Assembly: GCA_018711305.1 (NCBI GenBank)
Contig: DVIL01000038.1
Coordinates: forward strand, 38,151 to 102,150
Direction: 5' to 3'
From: Candidatus Coprenecus stercorigallinarum
GTDB taxonomy: Bacteria > Bacteroidota > Bacteroidia > Bacteroidales > UBA932
Length of the DNA: 64,000 nt
The position numbers and the translations under genes are program-made. Shown in pieces: positions 7,898 through 20,725 of this stretch. The notes under the pieces are model-generated. The model had not been told where the DNA came from. It saw nothing but the letters and a program-made list of their open reading frames with translations, and did not search any database. Positions within the stretch are counted from its first letter, which is position 1. Each line of letters begins with the position of its first letter.

Positions 7898-10123
7898 ATG
7901 AGTAAGAGGAGTATAATCGTCTGCACCGTAGTGGCGGTGCTGCTGCTTGCAGGCATAGGGTATCTTTTCTGCTCCCTGTTTTTCGGGGACAGCGGGGAGG
8001 CCGTCAGAACAGACCGGCTCACTGATGGCGTGGAGGCTGTGCCCTCCGATGCCGTATTCCTCTTCGAGGCCGGCTCTTTTTCAGATATCGTGAATATGAC
8101 GGACGAGGGGAGTGCACTGGGCAGGCTGCTCGGGTGCATTCCCGAATCCGCCTACGGCTGGGAGGCTGCCCTCTCCATGCACTATTCGAGCAAGAATGCC
8201 GTGTCTCCGCTCATTGTCCTGTCGCTGCCTGAAGACGAGGACGCAGCGGCGTTCATGGACAGGGTGCTTGACAAATGCGCAGGGACTGTCGAAAAGCGGT
8301 ATGGCCAACAGACAGTGTACAAGGCGGCCGTACCTGACGCGTCTTTTGCCCTTTACGGCCATTTTCTGGTGGCGAGTCCTTCTCTTGTCATAGTGGAGGC
8401 GTCCCTGCGGCATCTGGATAACGGCACGTCCGTCAAGGACCAGCCGCTGTATTCAAGGATATCCGGAGTCACGTCCGACAGGGGCGTGCTGCATGTGAGC
8501 TTCGCAAATCTCGGCAAGCTTTTCTCCGGGGCGGCAGCCCGTGACTATGTCCGTTATGCATCGTTTTTCCAGAGTTTTGCTGACTGGGGCGCATTCGGGA
8601 TGGGAGACGGAGATTCGCCCGTGACATTCAACGGCCGGGTGATGAGTGTCCTTTCCGGAGAGCGTTTTTCGGATGTGCTGCTTACCCAGCGCGGCCGCAG
8701 GCCGGAGGTTTATTCCGTTGTCCCGTACAACGCGTCCTATGTGATAACCCTCCCACTGACGTCTTTCGGGGATTATATCAATGCCTATACCGCCTATATT
8801 GCCGCTGACGGGCGCAAGAAAGATTATGATTACATCAATGCCTCCCTTCCCGGCGATGTGTCGTCAAAGGCATTCGCAGAGTCTCTGAAGCTGGGCGAGG
8901 TGGCAGTGTTCTCCCTGGATACGGACGGTGGACGGAAAATACTTGCGCTCAAATGCGGGGACCTGACGCCTTTGGGAGGCACACCGTCATCGGTACAGGA
9001 TTTCCGTTTCAAGGGTTATATTCCGTCCCTCCTCGGGAATGTATTCAGACCGTCATCTGAGGAATGTTTCTGCGTGTCCGGCAACTGGGTGCTCATCGGG
9101 GGTAGGGAAGAAATAACCGGGCTCCATAGCCAGCTCGTTTCCGGACAGATGTTCACGCTTGAAGACTATCTTTCCCAGACTCCGGCTGCCGGGGAACTGC
9201 GTGAGATATCGGCCCTGTCCATAATGATCAATGCCGGCCGCTACGGGGCTCGCATGGCGGAATACTTCAAGGAGCCGTATTCGAAGACTGTGGCAGGAAT
9301 GACCGGCTCCAGGAACTTTGAATTTGCCGTTCTCAATATGTGTAAGGTGGGGGATGTGCTCGGTGTCCGGACTTCGATATACAGCGAGGACCTGGCGAGT
9401 CTGCCCCAGCCGTCAGGAGTGGAGGACGGTCAGGTACAGGCAGTGGTCGAGGACATACCCGTTGCGGTGCCCGGCGGACCGTTCAAGGTCAGGAATTTCA
9501 TCGACGGATCCGACAACTGGCTGGAGCAGCTGTCAAATTACGACATCCGTCTGCTCAACAGTTCGCGCAGGCCGGTATGGACTGTCAAATTCGACAAGCC
9601 TCTGTGCGGGACCGTCCGACAGATAGACTATCTGAAGAACGACAAGCTCCAGATGCTCTTCGGGGCCGGCGACAGGATCCATCTTCTGGACCGTCTGGGC
9701 AGGACAGTGGGACGTTTCCCTATCTCCCTCGGCAAAGATATTCTTCTTGGCCCTGATGTGTATGATTTCAAGGGGGACAGGAACTATACCCTGATGGTGC
9801 TGCACAAGGACAATACGGTCGTACAGTATGACATAGACGGCAGGAAAGTGCCGGGGTGGAATACAATCTCGCTCAATGAGAGGATAATGTCCCTCCCCGA
9901 GCGGATAGTGGTCGGCGACAGTACCTATTGGGCCGTGAGGACATCCTACCAGACTCTCCTGTATGATGCGCATGGCACGATATGTGCAGATTTCTCCAAG
10001 AAACACAAATTGAGAAAAGATACCGCAATAGAGCCTGTCTCGTCCCATGAGGTGGCTGTGACCACTTACGACGGGAGGGCGATGGTGCTGGACTTGAGTG
10101 ACGGTTCTTTCAGAAAACGTTAG
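7898..10123 (+). CDS. Large membrane-anchored protein of unknown function
   Basis: A 741-residue protein with one transmembrane segment near the N-terminus (residues 5-29), so most of it lies outside the cytoplasm. I recognise no catalytic motif. Residues about 45-450 look like the DUF3352-type proteins of Bacteroidota (repeats of 'PSDAVFLFEAGSFSDIV'-type strands). The last 200 residues carry short repeated beta motifs (VWTVKFDKPLCG, LHLLDR-like, LYDAHGTICADF) suggestive of a small propeller. It sits between the FKBP gene and a DUF4834 gene in a tight same-strand run. Function unknown. Confidence 0.75.
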   Translation: MSKRSIIVCTVVAVLLLAGIGYLFCSLFFGDSGEAVRTDRLTDGVEAVPSDAVFLFEAGSFSDIVNMTDEGSALGRLLGCIPESAYGWEAALSMHYSSKNAVSPLIVLSLPEDEDAAAFMDRVLDKCAGTVEKRYGQQTVYKAAVPDASFALYGHFLVASPSLVIVEASLRHLDNGTSVKDQPLYSRISGVTSDRGVLHVSFANLGKLFSGAAARDYVRYASFFQSFADWGAFGMGDGDSPVTFNGRVMSVLSGERFSDVLLTQRGRRPEVYSVVPYNASYVITLPLTSFGDYINAYTAYIAADGRKKDYDYINASLPGDVSSKAFAESLKLGEVAVFSLDTDGGRKILALKCGDLTPLGGTPSSVQDFRFKGYIPSLLGNVFRPSSEECFCVSGNWVLIGGREEITGLHSQLVSGQMFTLEDYLSQTPAAGELREISALSIMINAGRYGARMAEYFKEPYSKTVAGMTGSRNFEFAVLNMCKVGDVLGVRTSIYSEDLASLPQPSGVEDGQVQAVVEDIPVAVPGGPFKVRNFIDGSDNWLEQLSNYDIRLLNSSRRPVWTVKFDKPLCGTVRQIDYLKNDKLQMLFGAGDRIHLLDRLGRTVGRFPISLGKDILLGPDVYDFKGDRNYTLMVLHKDNTVVQYDIDGRKVPGWNTISLNERIMSLPERIVVGDSTYWAVRTSYQTLLYDAHGTICADFSKKHKLRKDTAIEPVSSHEVAVTTYDGRAMVLDLSDGSFRKR

Positions 10124-10132
10124 TAACAGATT

Positions 10133-10372
10133 ATGATTTTCAATATTTTCCTTTTTATCATATTCGGAGCACTGCTGCTGATAATCGGAGTGCCGCTCCT
10201 TCTTTACAGACTGCTGAAGGGGAGCAGGCCTTTTTCCGGTGTCAGACCGCGCAGGGGCAGGCGTGAGGGAGAGGTGACCGTCTCCGGGAAGGACGCCACA
10301 GCCGGAGAGAAGATCGTAGGGGACCATATAGGGGAATATGTGGACTACGAGGAAGTGGAGGAAAAGAAATAA
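10133..10372 (+). CDS. Small membrane protein, DUF4834-like
   Basis: A 79-residue protein with one N-terminal transmembrane helix (residues 3-27), a basic patch (RPRRGRREG) and an acidic tail containing EGEVTV and GEYVDYEEVEE. This matches the DUF4834 pattern common in Bacteroidota. It lies 9 bases after the preceding gene and 14 before the ABC exporter, so all are probably one transcript. Role unknown. Confidence 0.8.
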   Translation: MIFNIFLFIIFGALLLIIGVPLLLYRLLKGSRPFSGVRPRRGRREGEVTVSGKDATAGEKIVGDHIGEYVDYEEVEEKK

Positions 10373-10386
10373 CATCAACTCACCAG

Positions 10387-12213
10387 ATGAGCGCTTTTAA
10401 ACGTATTTTATCCTATGCCAGGCCATACAGCCGTTTCTGGCCGGGCTATCTGATATTTTCTATACTGTCTGTGATATTCGGAGTGGTCAACTATGCCCTG
10501 ATCAAGCCTCTGCTTGAAGTGCTGTTTGACCCTGACGCAGTGGAGAAATTCTCCGAAATACCGGAATTTTCCATGACCGTGGATTATTTTTACGGAGTGT
10601 TCCAGTACTACCTGACCAGGGTCTTGGAGTCCAGCGGGGTGCTGAGAGGACTTATGTTTGTGTGTGTGGTGCTGATTATCACCTCTTTCCTCTCCAATCT
10701 CACCCGATTCCTGTCACAGAAGATACTTGTCAACATGAAGACCTACGTGATGAAAAACATCCGTACGGACCTGTTCAACAAGATAACCCGCCTCAATGTC
10801 GACTATTTCAAGCAGAAGCGTACCGGAGATATCCTTTCCAGCGTATCAAACGATGTAAACGAGGTGCAGAACAGTGTGGCCAGCAGTTTCCACATACTTT
10901 TCAGGGAGCCCCTGCTGATTATAGGTTTCCTGATAGGCCTGTTCTACATGTCCCCGAAACTGACAGTACTTACACTGATAACCCTGCCCGTCTCCGCATT
11001 TGTGATAGGGGCAGTTACGCGCAGGCTCAGGAGCGGGGCTACCCGTGCCCAGGCTTTGATGGGCCAGATCATCAGCCATTTCGAGGAGGCCATATCCGGA
11101 GTGCGCATCATCAAGGCTTTCAATGCCCAGAAATATGTGAGGGATCATTTCGACCGTACCAATGAGGAGCACAAGAACGTAAGCCGGGCCATGTACACCC
11201 GTCAGGAGCTGGCCTCGCCGCTTTCCGAGTTTTTAGGTATATCCGTGGCCGCCGCCGTACTTTTCTACGGAGGAATCCTGCAGATGAAAGGGGAACTGGG
11301 GATGAGCCTTTCCGGCTTTATCGTCTATATCGCATTCTACTGGAGGGTACTGGAGCCTTCAAAGGCCATTGCCGCAGCGTACTCCAACGTGCAGAAAGGA
11401 CTTGTTTCCGGCAACAGGATTTTCGCCATCCTGGATGCCGAACCGTCCATCCGCAAGGCTGAGCACCCGGTACATATTTCCGAGTTCAGGGAGTCTGTCG
11501 AGTACAGGCATGTCTCCTTCAAGTATTCAACTGACTACGTGCTTAAGGATATCAACGTCACCATTCCCAAAGGCAAGATGATCGCCATCGTGGGGCCCTC
11601 CGGAGCAGGCAAGTCCACACTTGCCGACCTGCTCCCCAGATTCTATGACGTTACGGACGGAGGCATATTCATCGACGGCATCGATATCCGCCAGTACTGG
11701 CCGAAAGAGCTTATATCCCTCATGGGTATTGTGACCCAGGAAGCGATACTCTTCAACGACACCGTACGCAACAACATCACCTTCGGTATGGAGGACGTTC
11801 CGGAGGAGGATGTCATCCGCGCGGCCAGAATAGCCAATGCGGATGAGTTCATATCGCAGATGGAACACGGTTATGATACCAACATCGGCGACCGTGGCGG
11901 CAAGCTTTCCGGCGGCCAGCGCCAGAGGATAGCCATAGCCCGCGCCGTCCTCAAGAACCCTCCCATACTTATTCTGGACGAAGCCACTTCTGCCCTGGAC
12001 ACCGAGAGCGAGCGTCTGGTGCAGGATGCGCTTACCAAACTGATGGAGAACCGTACCTCCATCGTCATCGCCCACCGCCTTTCCACCATCCAGCATGCAG
12101 ACGAGATACTGGTGATGAAGGACGGACGCATCGTCGAGAGAGGCACCCATGCAGGGCTGCTTTCTTCCGGCGGTCTGTATTCGCATCTGTGCGACATGCA
12201 GACCTTCAACTGA
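10387..12213 (+). CDS. MsbA-type ABC exporter, fused permease and ATPase
   Basis: A 608-residue half-transporter that would work as a homodimer. The first 340 residues are a six-helix ABC exporter membrane domain. The ATPase domain follows with Walker A GPSGAGKST, signature LSGGQRQR, Walker B ILILDEATSALD and switch histidine IAHRLST. This is the architecture of MsbA and other lipid or multidrug flippases; lipid A or a lipid precursor is a reasonable substrate but is not shown by sequence. The next gene, an acyl-CoA ligase, begins 34 bases later, which would fit a lipid role. Confidence 0.93.
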   Translation: MSAFKRILSYARPYSRFWPGYLIFSILSVIFGVVNYALIKPLLEVLFDPDAVEKFSEIPEFSMTVDYFYGVFQYYLTRVLESSGVLRGLMFVCVVLIITSFLSNLTRFLSQKILVNMKTYVMKNIRTDLFNKITRLNVDYFKQKRTGDILSSVSNDVNEVQNSVASSFHILFREPLLIIGFLIGLFYMSPKLTVLTLITLPVSAFVIGAVTRRLRSGATRAQALMGQIISHFEEAISGVRIIKAFNAQKYVRDHFDRTNEEHKNVSRAMYTRQELASPLSEFLGISVAAAVLFYGGILQMKGELGMSLSGFIVYIAFYWRVLEPSKAIAAAYSNVQKGLVSGNRIFAILDAEPSIRKAEHPVHISEFRESVEYRHVSFKYSTDYVLKDINVTIPKGKMIAIVGPSGAGKSTLADLLPRFYDVTDGGIFIDGIDIRQYWPKELISLMGIVTQEAILFNDTVRNNITFGMEDVPEEDVIRAARIANADEFISQMEHGYDTNIGDRGGKLSGGQRQRIAIARAVLKNPPILILDEATSALDTESERLVQDALTKLMENRTSIVIAHRLSTIQHADEILVMKDGRIVERGTHAGLLSSGGLYSHLCDMQTFN

Positions 12214-12247
12214 TACACTGAATAATGACATTACTAAAACCGAAAGA

Positions 12248-13915
12248 ATGGAACAACCTAAGTCACTGAACAAGATTATTGAAGCGAGCATCAAGAAAAA
12301 CTGGGACTGCCCCGCACTCTCCGACTACAACGGAGTGACCCTCTACTACCGGGACGTGGCCCGCAGGATCGAGAAGATCCACATAATGCTCGAGATGTGC
12401 GGACTGCAGCGCGGCGACAAGATCGCCATCTGCTCCAGGAACCAGGCCAACTGGGCCGTATCCTTCCTGGCCGCCCTGACCTACGGAGCCGTGCCCGTTC
12501 CCCTGCTGCACGAGTTCAAGAGCGGAAACATCTATCATCTGGTGAACCACTCCGAAGCCCGCGTATTCTTTGTGGGCGACATGGTGTGGGAAGGCCTCTC
12601 CCAGTCGGAGATGCCCGGCCTCGACGCCATCATCCTGATGAACGATTTCTCCCTGCTCTACGCATCCAATGAGAAGATAACCCATACCCGCGAGCACCTT
12701 AACGAGCTCTTCGGCAAAAAATACCCCCGCAGCTTCCATCCGGACTGCGTGAATTACTACGAGGACTCCCCTGAGGAGCTTGCGATGATAAACTACACCT
12801 CGGGCACCTCGGGTTTCTCCAAAGGAGTCATGCTGCCGTACCGTTCCCTGCTTTCGAACGTCCTTTTCGGCTTCGAGGTGCACGGCCATCTGGACAATGC
12901 CTCCAACTGCGTGTCCATGCTCCCTACCGCCCACATGTACGGTATGATGTTCGAGTTCCTGGTGGAGTTCTGCTCCGGCAGCCACGTGCATTTCCTCACC
13001 AGACTTCCGACCCCCAAGATCATCCTCGACGCCATGGGCTCCGTCAAGCCCGACCTTATCGTCACCGTACCTCTGGTCATCGAGAAGATTTACAAGAAGA
13101 AGCTCGAGCCTATCATCAACCGCAGGGACATCCGCCTGCTGCTCAGGCTTCCCGTCATTGACGAGAAGATACTCAAGAAGATCAACAACCAGCTCGACGA
13201 GGCCTTCGGCGGCAAGTTCGACGAGGTGATTATCGGAGGTGCAGCCTTCAACCGCGAGGCCGAGGCCTTCTTCCGCCGTATAGGATTCCGTTTTACCGTG
13301 GGTTACGGCATGACCGAGTGCGGCCCCATCATCACATACGCCCGCTGGAACCAGACCAAGCTCTACTCCTGCGGCAAGGCTGCCCCGAGGATGCAGATTA
13401 TGATAGATTCTGCCGATCCCCAGAACGTGCCCGGTGAGATTCTGGTCAAGGGCGACAACGTCTTTCTGGGCTATTACAAGAACGAAGAGGCTACTGCAGA
13501 GGCATTTACCGAGGACGGCTGGTTCCGTACAGGTGACATGGGAGTCATCGATTCCGACGGATTCCTGTTTATCAAGGGACGCTGCAAGAGTATGATTCTC
13601 GGCCCCTCCGGTCAGAATATCTACCCTGAGGAGATTGAGGGCGAGATCAACAATATGCCTTATGTGATCGAGTCCCTTGTGATAGAGGATAACGGCGGAC
13701 TCCGCGCCCTGGTCTATGCCGACTCGGAGCTGGCTGCAGCTGACGGGCTCTCCAAGGATGAGCTGCTTGCCAGGATACAGCAGAGTGTCAAGGAGATGAA
13801 TACGCACCAGCCCAACTATTGCAAGGTGGGGGCAGTGGAACTCTTCCCCGAGGAATTCGAGAAGACGCCGAAGAAGAGTATCAAGAGATACCTCTATCAG
13901 AGGACAAACAATTAG
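12248..13915 (+). CDS. AMP-dependent acyl-CoA synthetase (long-chain fatty acid-CoA ligase)
   Basis: Activates a carboxylic acid, probably a fatty acid, to acyl-AMP and then acyl-CoA. The 555-residue protein has the ANL P-loop motif YTSGTSGFSKGVM, the A5 motif GYGMTECGP, the GWFRTGDMG motif and a C-terminal hinge with the KSMILGPSGQNIYPEE loop. The ATG at 12248 gives a family-type start (MEQPKSLNKII); an upstream in-frame start would overlap the ABC gene. Codon use is strongly C-ending, as in the neighbouring ABC and deaminase genes, suggesting good expression. Substrate chain length cannot be read from the sequence. Confidence 0.9.
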   Translation: MEQPKSLNKIIEASIKKNWDCPALSDYNGVTLYYRDVARRIEKIHIMLEMCGLQRGDKIAICSRNQANWAVSFLAALTYGAVPVPLLHEFKSGNIYHLVNHSEARVFFVGDMVWEGLSQSEMPGLDAIILMNDFSLLYASNEKITHTREHLNELFGKKYPRSFHPDCVNYYEDSPEELAMINYTSGTSGFSKGVMLPYRSLLSNVLFGFEVHGHLDNASNCVSMLPTAHMYGMMFEFLVEFCSGSHVHFLTRLPTPKIILDAMGSVKPDLIVTVPLVIEKIYKKKLEPIINRRDIRLLLRLPVIDEKILKKINNQLDEAFGGKFDEVIIGGAAFNREAEAFFRRIGFRFTVGYGMTECGPIITYARWNQTKLYSCGKAAPRMQIMIDSADPQNVPGEILVKGDNVFLGYYKNEEATAEAFTEDGWFRTGDMGVIDSDGFLFIKGRCKSMILGPSGQNIYPEEIEGEINNMPYVIESLVIEDNGGLRALVYADSELAAADGLSKDELLARIQQSVKEMNTHQPNYCKVGAVELFPEEFEKTPKKSIKRYLYQRTNN

Positions 13916-13933
13916 TATTTTTAAGGAAACGAC

Positions 13934-14356
13934 ATGACCAAACAAGAGCAGTTTGACCGCAGCTATCTGGAAATGGCCAGGGTATGGGCCCGGAACTCCT
14001 ACTGTACGCGCAGGAAGGTAGGGGCCCTGCTGGTCAAGGACCGGATGATCATCTCGGACGGTTTCAACGGGACCCCCGCCGGCTTCGAGAATATCTGCGA
14101 GGATCCCGCAACCGGCAAGACCAAACCCTATGTGCTGCACGCCGAGGCAAATGCCATCACCAAAGTGGCCCGTTCCGGCAACAACAGCGAGGGAGCCACA
14201 CTGTATGTTACAGACGCCCCGTGTGTGGAGTGTGCCAAGCTCATAATCCAGGCCGGCATACGCAGGGTAGTGTACCTCATCGAGTACAGTGTGCGGGACG
14301 GTATCGAACTGCTCCGCAGGGCAGGGATAGAAGTCTGTAAATACGATATGCAGTAA
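13934..14356 (+). CDS. Deoxycytidylate (dCMP) deaminase
   Basis: Zinc-dependent cytidine/deoxycytidylate deaminase fold, 140 residues, typical of the ComE-B/dCMP deaminase family. HAEANA supplies one zinc ligand and the catalytic glutamate, and PCVECAK supplies two cysteine ligands. The N-terminal MARVWARNSYCTRRKVGALL is characteristic of dCMP deaminase, which makes dUMP for thymidylate synthesis. It lies 18 bases after the acyl-CoA ligase and 5 bases before the protease gene. Confidence 0.92.
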   Translation: MTKQEQFDRSYLEMARVWARNSYCTRRKVGALLVKDRMIISDGFNGTPAGFENICEDPATGKTKPYVLHAEANAITKVARSGNNSEGATLYVTDAPCVECAKLIIQAGIRRVVYLIEYSVRDGIELLRRAGIEVCKYDMQ

Positions 14357-14361
14357 CGGAT

Positions 14362-15972
14362 ATGTCCTCGCCAGATAATTACAATACACTGAAGCTCGTT
14401 CTCTGGTCGGTGATAATGGTGCTCATAGGCAGTATCATAACCAAGGCTCTGGACAACCGTAGGGAACGTCTTATGCTTACTGAGACCGGCCATGGCTGGG
14501 ACAAGCTGGAACTGGTGCTGCGGCAGATAGAACGCAACTATGTCGATTCGATAGATTATGGAAAGGTGACGGAGGATATCCTGCCTGTGGTGCTCGGGGA
14601 ACTCGACCCCCATTCGGTGTACCTGCCACCCAAGAATATGGAGGAAGCCAATGCCGAACTGGAAGGCAACTTCGATGGCATAGGGGTGATGTTCAATGTT
14701 CCGTCCGATACTGCCATAATTATTTCGGTAATAGCCGGAGGACCGTCCGAGCGGGCCGGACTGCTGTCCGGAGACCGTATCATCGCTGTGGACGGACGTA
14801 CGGTGGCCGGAGTCAATCTCAATCAGGATTCGCTGGTGGGCATGCTCAAGGGTCCTTCCGGTTCGGTGGTCCATCTGGGCATCATGAGAGAAGGGGAGAT
14901 GGTAGAGTTTGACGTGACACGCGACAAGATACCTGTCAAGAGCATAGATGTAGCCTATATGATAGACGATACTACGGGATACATGAAGCTCTCGAAATTC
15001 ACCAGGACCAGTTATGCCGAATTTTCTGCAGCTGTGCCCCGGATGCTCGAGGCCGGCATGACCAGGATGATTTTCGACCTGAGGGACAATTCCGGCGGAT
15101 ATCTGGACCAGGCCCTGCTCCTGTCCAACGAGTTCCTGCCTGAGGGCAGTCTGATTGTGTACATGGAAGGTGTGCACCGTCCGCGTCAGAACTTCTATGC
15201 AGACGGCAGCGGGAAATGCCAGGATATCCGGTTGTCTGTGCTTGTCAATGAGAACAGTGCCTCTTCCAGCGAAATTTTCGCAGGTGCCATGCAGGACAAT
15301 GACCGTGGAACCATATACGGCCGCCGCACCTACGGCAAAGGCCTGGTGCAGGAGCAGATATACTTCACGGATAATTCCGGAATCCGTCTGACGGTAGCAC
15401 GTTTCTACACTGCCACGGGCCGTTGCATACAGAAGCCTTATGTACCTGGTGACGAGCTTGGTTATGTGTATGATATCTATGAGAGATACGAGCACGGCGA
15501 GATGACCAATGCTGACAGCATCGTCCGTAACGATTCCCTGAAATATGTGACTCCGAAGGGCAAGGTGGTCTACGGAGGGGGAGGCATCATACCGGACGTT
15601 TTCGTACCTATCGATACTGTAGGTGTGACGGACCTGCTGGTACGCATCAACCGTCAGGCTCTGGCTGTCAAGTATTCCTCCGAAGTTGCCGACATCTACC
15701 GTTCCAGCCTGCGCCGGGTCACGTCTCTGGAAGAACTGGAGCGGTTGCTGGACAGCATTGACCTGGAGTCCGGTTTCCTGTCCTATCTCTCCCGCAATGG
15801 GGTGGAGGTTGACCGTAGGCAGTGGGCCATATCCGGCAATATAGTCCTGACACAGCTAAGAGCCCTGGTGGGACGCTATTCTCCTTTGGATGACAATGCG
15901 TTCTATCCGCTTATCGCTCCGATTGACAATGTGATCGTGGAGGCGGCGGGGCTGGGTTCCGGACAGAATTGA
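14362..15972 (+). CDS. S41 carboxyl-terminal processing protease (CtpA-type)
   Basis: A 536-residue periplasmic serine protease anchored by one N-terminal membrane helix (residues 10-28). A PDZ domain covers about 95-190 (GIGVMFNV, GLLSGDRIIAVDGR). The S41 core follows with DLRDNSGGYLDQA, catalytic serine in VNENSASSSEIFAG and catalytic lysine in YGKGLVQEQ. This is the usual S41 Ser-Lys dyad arrangement. The C-terminal 130 residues form the helical extension seen in Bacteroidota homologues. Such proteases trim or degrade envelope proteins; the target is unknown. It ends the run of same-strand genes that begins at nhaA. Confidence 0.93.
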   Translation: MSSPDNYNTLKLVLWSVIMVLIGSIITKALDNRRERLMLTETGHGWDKLELVLRQIERNYVDSIDYGKVTEDILPVVLGELDPHSVYLPPKNMEEANAELEGNFDGIGVMFNVPSDTAIIISVIAGGPSERAGLLSGDRIIAVDGRTVAGVNLNQDSLVGMLKGPSGSVVHLGIMREGEMVEFDVTRDKIPVKSIDVAYMIDDTTGYMKLSKFTRTSYAEFSAAVPRMLEAGMTRMIFDLRDNSGGYLDQALLLSNEFLPEGSLIVYMEGVHRPRQNFYADGSGKCQDIRLSVLVNENSASSSEIFAGAMQDNDRGTIYGRRTYGKGLVQEQIYFTDNSGIRLTVARFYTATGRCIQKPYVPGDELGYVYDIYERYEHGEMTNADSIVRNDSLKYVTPKGKVVYGGGGIIPDVFVPIDTVGVTDLLVRINRQALAVKYSSEVADIYRSSLRRVTSLEELERLLDSIDLESGFLSYLSRNGVEVDRRQWAISGNIVLTQLRALVGRYSPLDDNAFYPLIAPIDNVIVEAAGLGSGQN

Positions 15973-15980
15973 AAAAAATC

Positions 15981-16010
15981 TTGCAAGTTGCGGAAAAAAC
16001 ACTATCTTTG
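15981..16010 (+). promoter_or_regulatory. Promoter of tRNA-Leu
   Basis: TATCTTTG at 16003-16010 is a perfect -7 box, and TTGCAAGTTG at 15981-15990 sits at the -33 position. The same ten-base upstream sequence stands before the tRNA-Asn gene at 23625, so it appears to be a shared stable-RNA promoter element. Confidence 0.75.
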
Positions 16011-16034
16011 CACTCCCGTTTAGGAAAAGTGTCT

Positions 16035-16118
16035 GCCCGGATGGTGAAATTGGTAGACACGCTAGTTTCAGGGACTAGTGGCCGCAAGGCTGTGCAGGTT
16101 CGAGTCCTGTTCCGGGCA
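16035..16118 (+). tRNA. tRNA-Leu (anticodon CAG)
   Basis: An 84-nt gene folds as a class II tRNA. Acceptor arms GCCCGGA (16035-16041) and TCCGGGC (16111-16117) pair fully and A is the discriminator. The anticodon arm CTAGT-TTCAGGG-ACTAG gives anticodon CAG, reading CUG. A long variable arm (GGCCGCAAGGCT region) is present as expected for leucine. The T arm contains GGTTCGAGTCC. No CCA is encoded, so it is added after transcription. Confidence 0.95.
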
Positions 16119-16119
16119 C

Positions 16120-16156
16120 AAAAAAAGCGAGAATCTACTGATTCTCGCTTTTTTTG
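16120..16156 (+). terminator. Terminator of tRNA-Leu
   Basis: A hairpin with arms GCGAGAATC and GATTCTCGC and a TACT loop, flanked by A and T runs, so it could stop transcription in either direction. Confidence 0.85.
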
Positions 16157-16192
16157 TGCCCAGGCGGGCGCCTTTTCTGACCCAACCCCCAG

Positions 16193-16210
16193 CCCCTTCC
16201 GAGGAAGGGG
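16193..16210. repeat. Short GC-rich palindrome
   Basis: CCCCTTCC-GA-GGAAGGGG, an 8-bp inverted repeat between the tRNA-Leu terminator and the end of the MFS gene. It resembles, but does not match, the ACTCCTTCGGAAGGAGT family found near 44.6, 53.6 and 57.4 kb. There is no T run, so it is unlikely to be a terminator. Confidence 0.5.
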
Positions 16211-16249
16211 AGTATGTCGCAAGGCTCCGGTGGAATCTACTGACCCGTT

Positions 16250-17431
16250 TTATTGTTTGAGGCGCGGCTGGAGGTAGAACAGGCAGGCGAGGCAGGCTGC
16301 AACGCTGATTATACCGCCGATGTAGCCGATTGCGCCGACACCTGCTCCGGAGCAGACGAGACCGCCGATGAGGGCTCCGCCGCCGATGCCGACATTGAAT
16401 ATGCCGGAGTAAATCGACATTGCCACCGATGTCCCTTTCGGTACATTGCGGATAACTTCGGACTGGAAGACCATCCCGAAGAAGGTGTAGGAGAGGCCCC
16501 AGAGGGCGAGCAGTGCAATGACGCTCTGTACTGACCACGCGGCGGGGCGGAGAAGGAACAGTCCGGCGCACACTCCAATGACGGCCAGGCGCATTAGCAG
16601 GGTGCGGTGCCGCTCATAGTACCGGGCGAAGATGACGCTGCCCACGAGCCCCATTATGCCGAAGAGTGTGAGAAGCAAGGTGATGGTTCCTTCCTTCAGC
16701 CCTGCGGTCTGGGCCATGAACGGTTCTATGTAGCTGTAAGCCGTGAAATGGGCTGTTACCAGAAGTACTGTCACCAGATATAGGGGAGGCAGGGCCGGTA
16801 TCCTGAGGAGCTCAGGCAGCTGTTTGAACGAGAATGCCTTCTCGCTTTCAGTCCGTGGCAGCACGAAATTCAGGAATAGCAGCACGGCAAAGGAGATGAG
16901 GCCGATGATAAGGAAGGTATTTCTCCATCCGGTCGCGATGCCGATTGCGCGTCCCATGGGCAGACCTACGATCATGGCTATCGACGAACCGGCGACAATC
17001 ATGCTCAGCGCGGCGGCCTTACGGCCTTCAGGCGCAATCTTTACGGCCAGGGGAGTCACTATCGACCAGAATATGGCGTGTGCACAGGCCACTCCGATAC
17101 GCGAGGCCATCAGCATCCAGTATCCGGTGGACAGTGCCGATATGATGTGGCTGACAGCGAAAAGTGTTACTATCCCGCACATCAGCCGCTTGGACTCCAC
17201 ACCGGAGACGAGGAGCATCAGCGGCAGGGAGGTGAGCGCCACGACCCAGGCATAGATGGTGATCATCAGCCCGGCGCGGGACTCGGTTATGGAGAAATCG
17301 GCCGCGATGTCGCTCAGCAGCCCTATGGGAATGAATTCGGATGTGTTGAAAATGAAAGTGGAAAATGTCAGAGCCAGCAGCGGCAACCACTCTCTCACCG
17401 CACTCCTTCTGCCTAATGTGATGTTTTGCAT
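16250..17431 (-). CDS. Major facilitator superfamily sugar-efflux-type transporter
   Basis: A 393-residue inner-membrane transporter with 12 predicted helices. It resembles the SotB/YdeA sugar and multidrug efflux group: FNTSEFIPIGLLSDIAADF in helix 1, and motif-A-like LMLLVSGVESKRLM between helices 2 and 3. The start is ATG 17431 (MQNITLGRRS). An in-frame ATG at 17458 is rejected because it overlaps the likely -7 box at 17456-17463. It is divergent from the beta-galactosidase gene with a 75-base gap, so a link to sugar export or relief of sugar stress is possible but unproven. Confidence 0.87.
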   Translation of the reverse strand: MQNITLGRRSAVREWLPLLALTFSTFIFNTSEFIPIGLLSDIAADFSITESRAGLMITIYAWVVALTSLPLMLLVSGVESKRLMCGIVTLFAVSHIISALSTGYWMLMASRIGVACAHAIFWSIVTPLAVKIAPEGRKAAALSMIVAGSSIAMIVGLPMGRAIGIATGWRNTFLIIGLISFAVLLFLNFVLPRTESEKAFSFKQLPELLRIPALPPLYLVTVLLVTAHFTAYSYIEPFMAQTAGLKEGTITLLLTLFGIMGLVGSVIFARYYERHRTLLMRLAVIGVCAGLFLLRPAAWSVQSVIALLALWGLSYTFFGMVFQSEVIRNVPKGTSVAMSIYSGIFNVGIGGGALIGGLVCSGAGVGAIGYIGGIISVAACLACLFYLQPRLKQ

Positions 17432-17455
17432 AAACTCTCTTTTGAAAAAATCGCG

Positions 17456-17463
17456 CAAATATA
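17456..17463 (-). promoter_or_regulatory. -7 promoter box of the MFS gene
   Basis: Reads TATATTTG on the minus strand, 25 bases before the ATG at 17431. Its position decides the start choice for the transporter. Confidence 0.6.
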
Positions 17464-17494
17464 GTAACTTCGCGAGTTATTGCAAATCTTCTGA

Positions 17495-20710
<3,216 letters not shown>

Positions 20711-20725
20711 TCAGTAATATTGAAA

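Noticed and set aside
12263..14389. A 708-codon open frame antisense to the acyl-CoA ligase and dCMP deaminase genes
   Set aside because: The plus-strand genes have complete catalytic motifs and family-typical lengths. The antisense frame is a by-product of C-rich codon use and has no recognisable motif.
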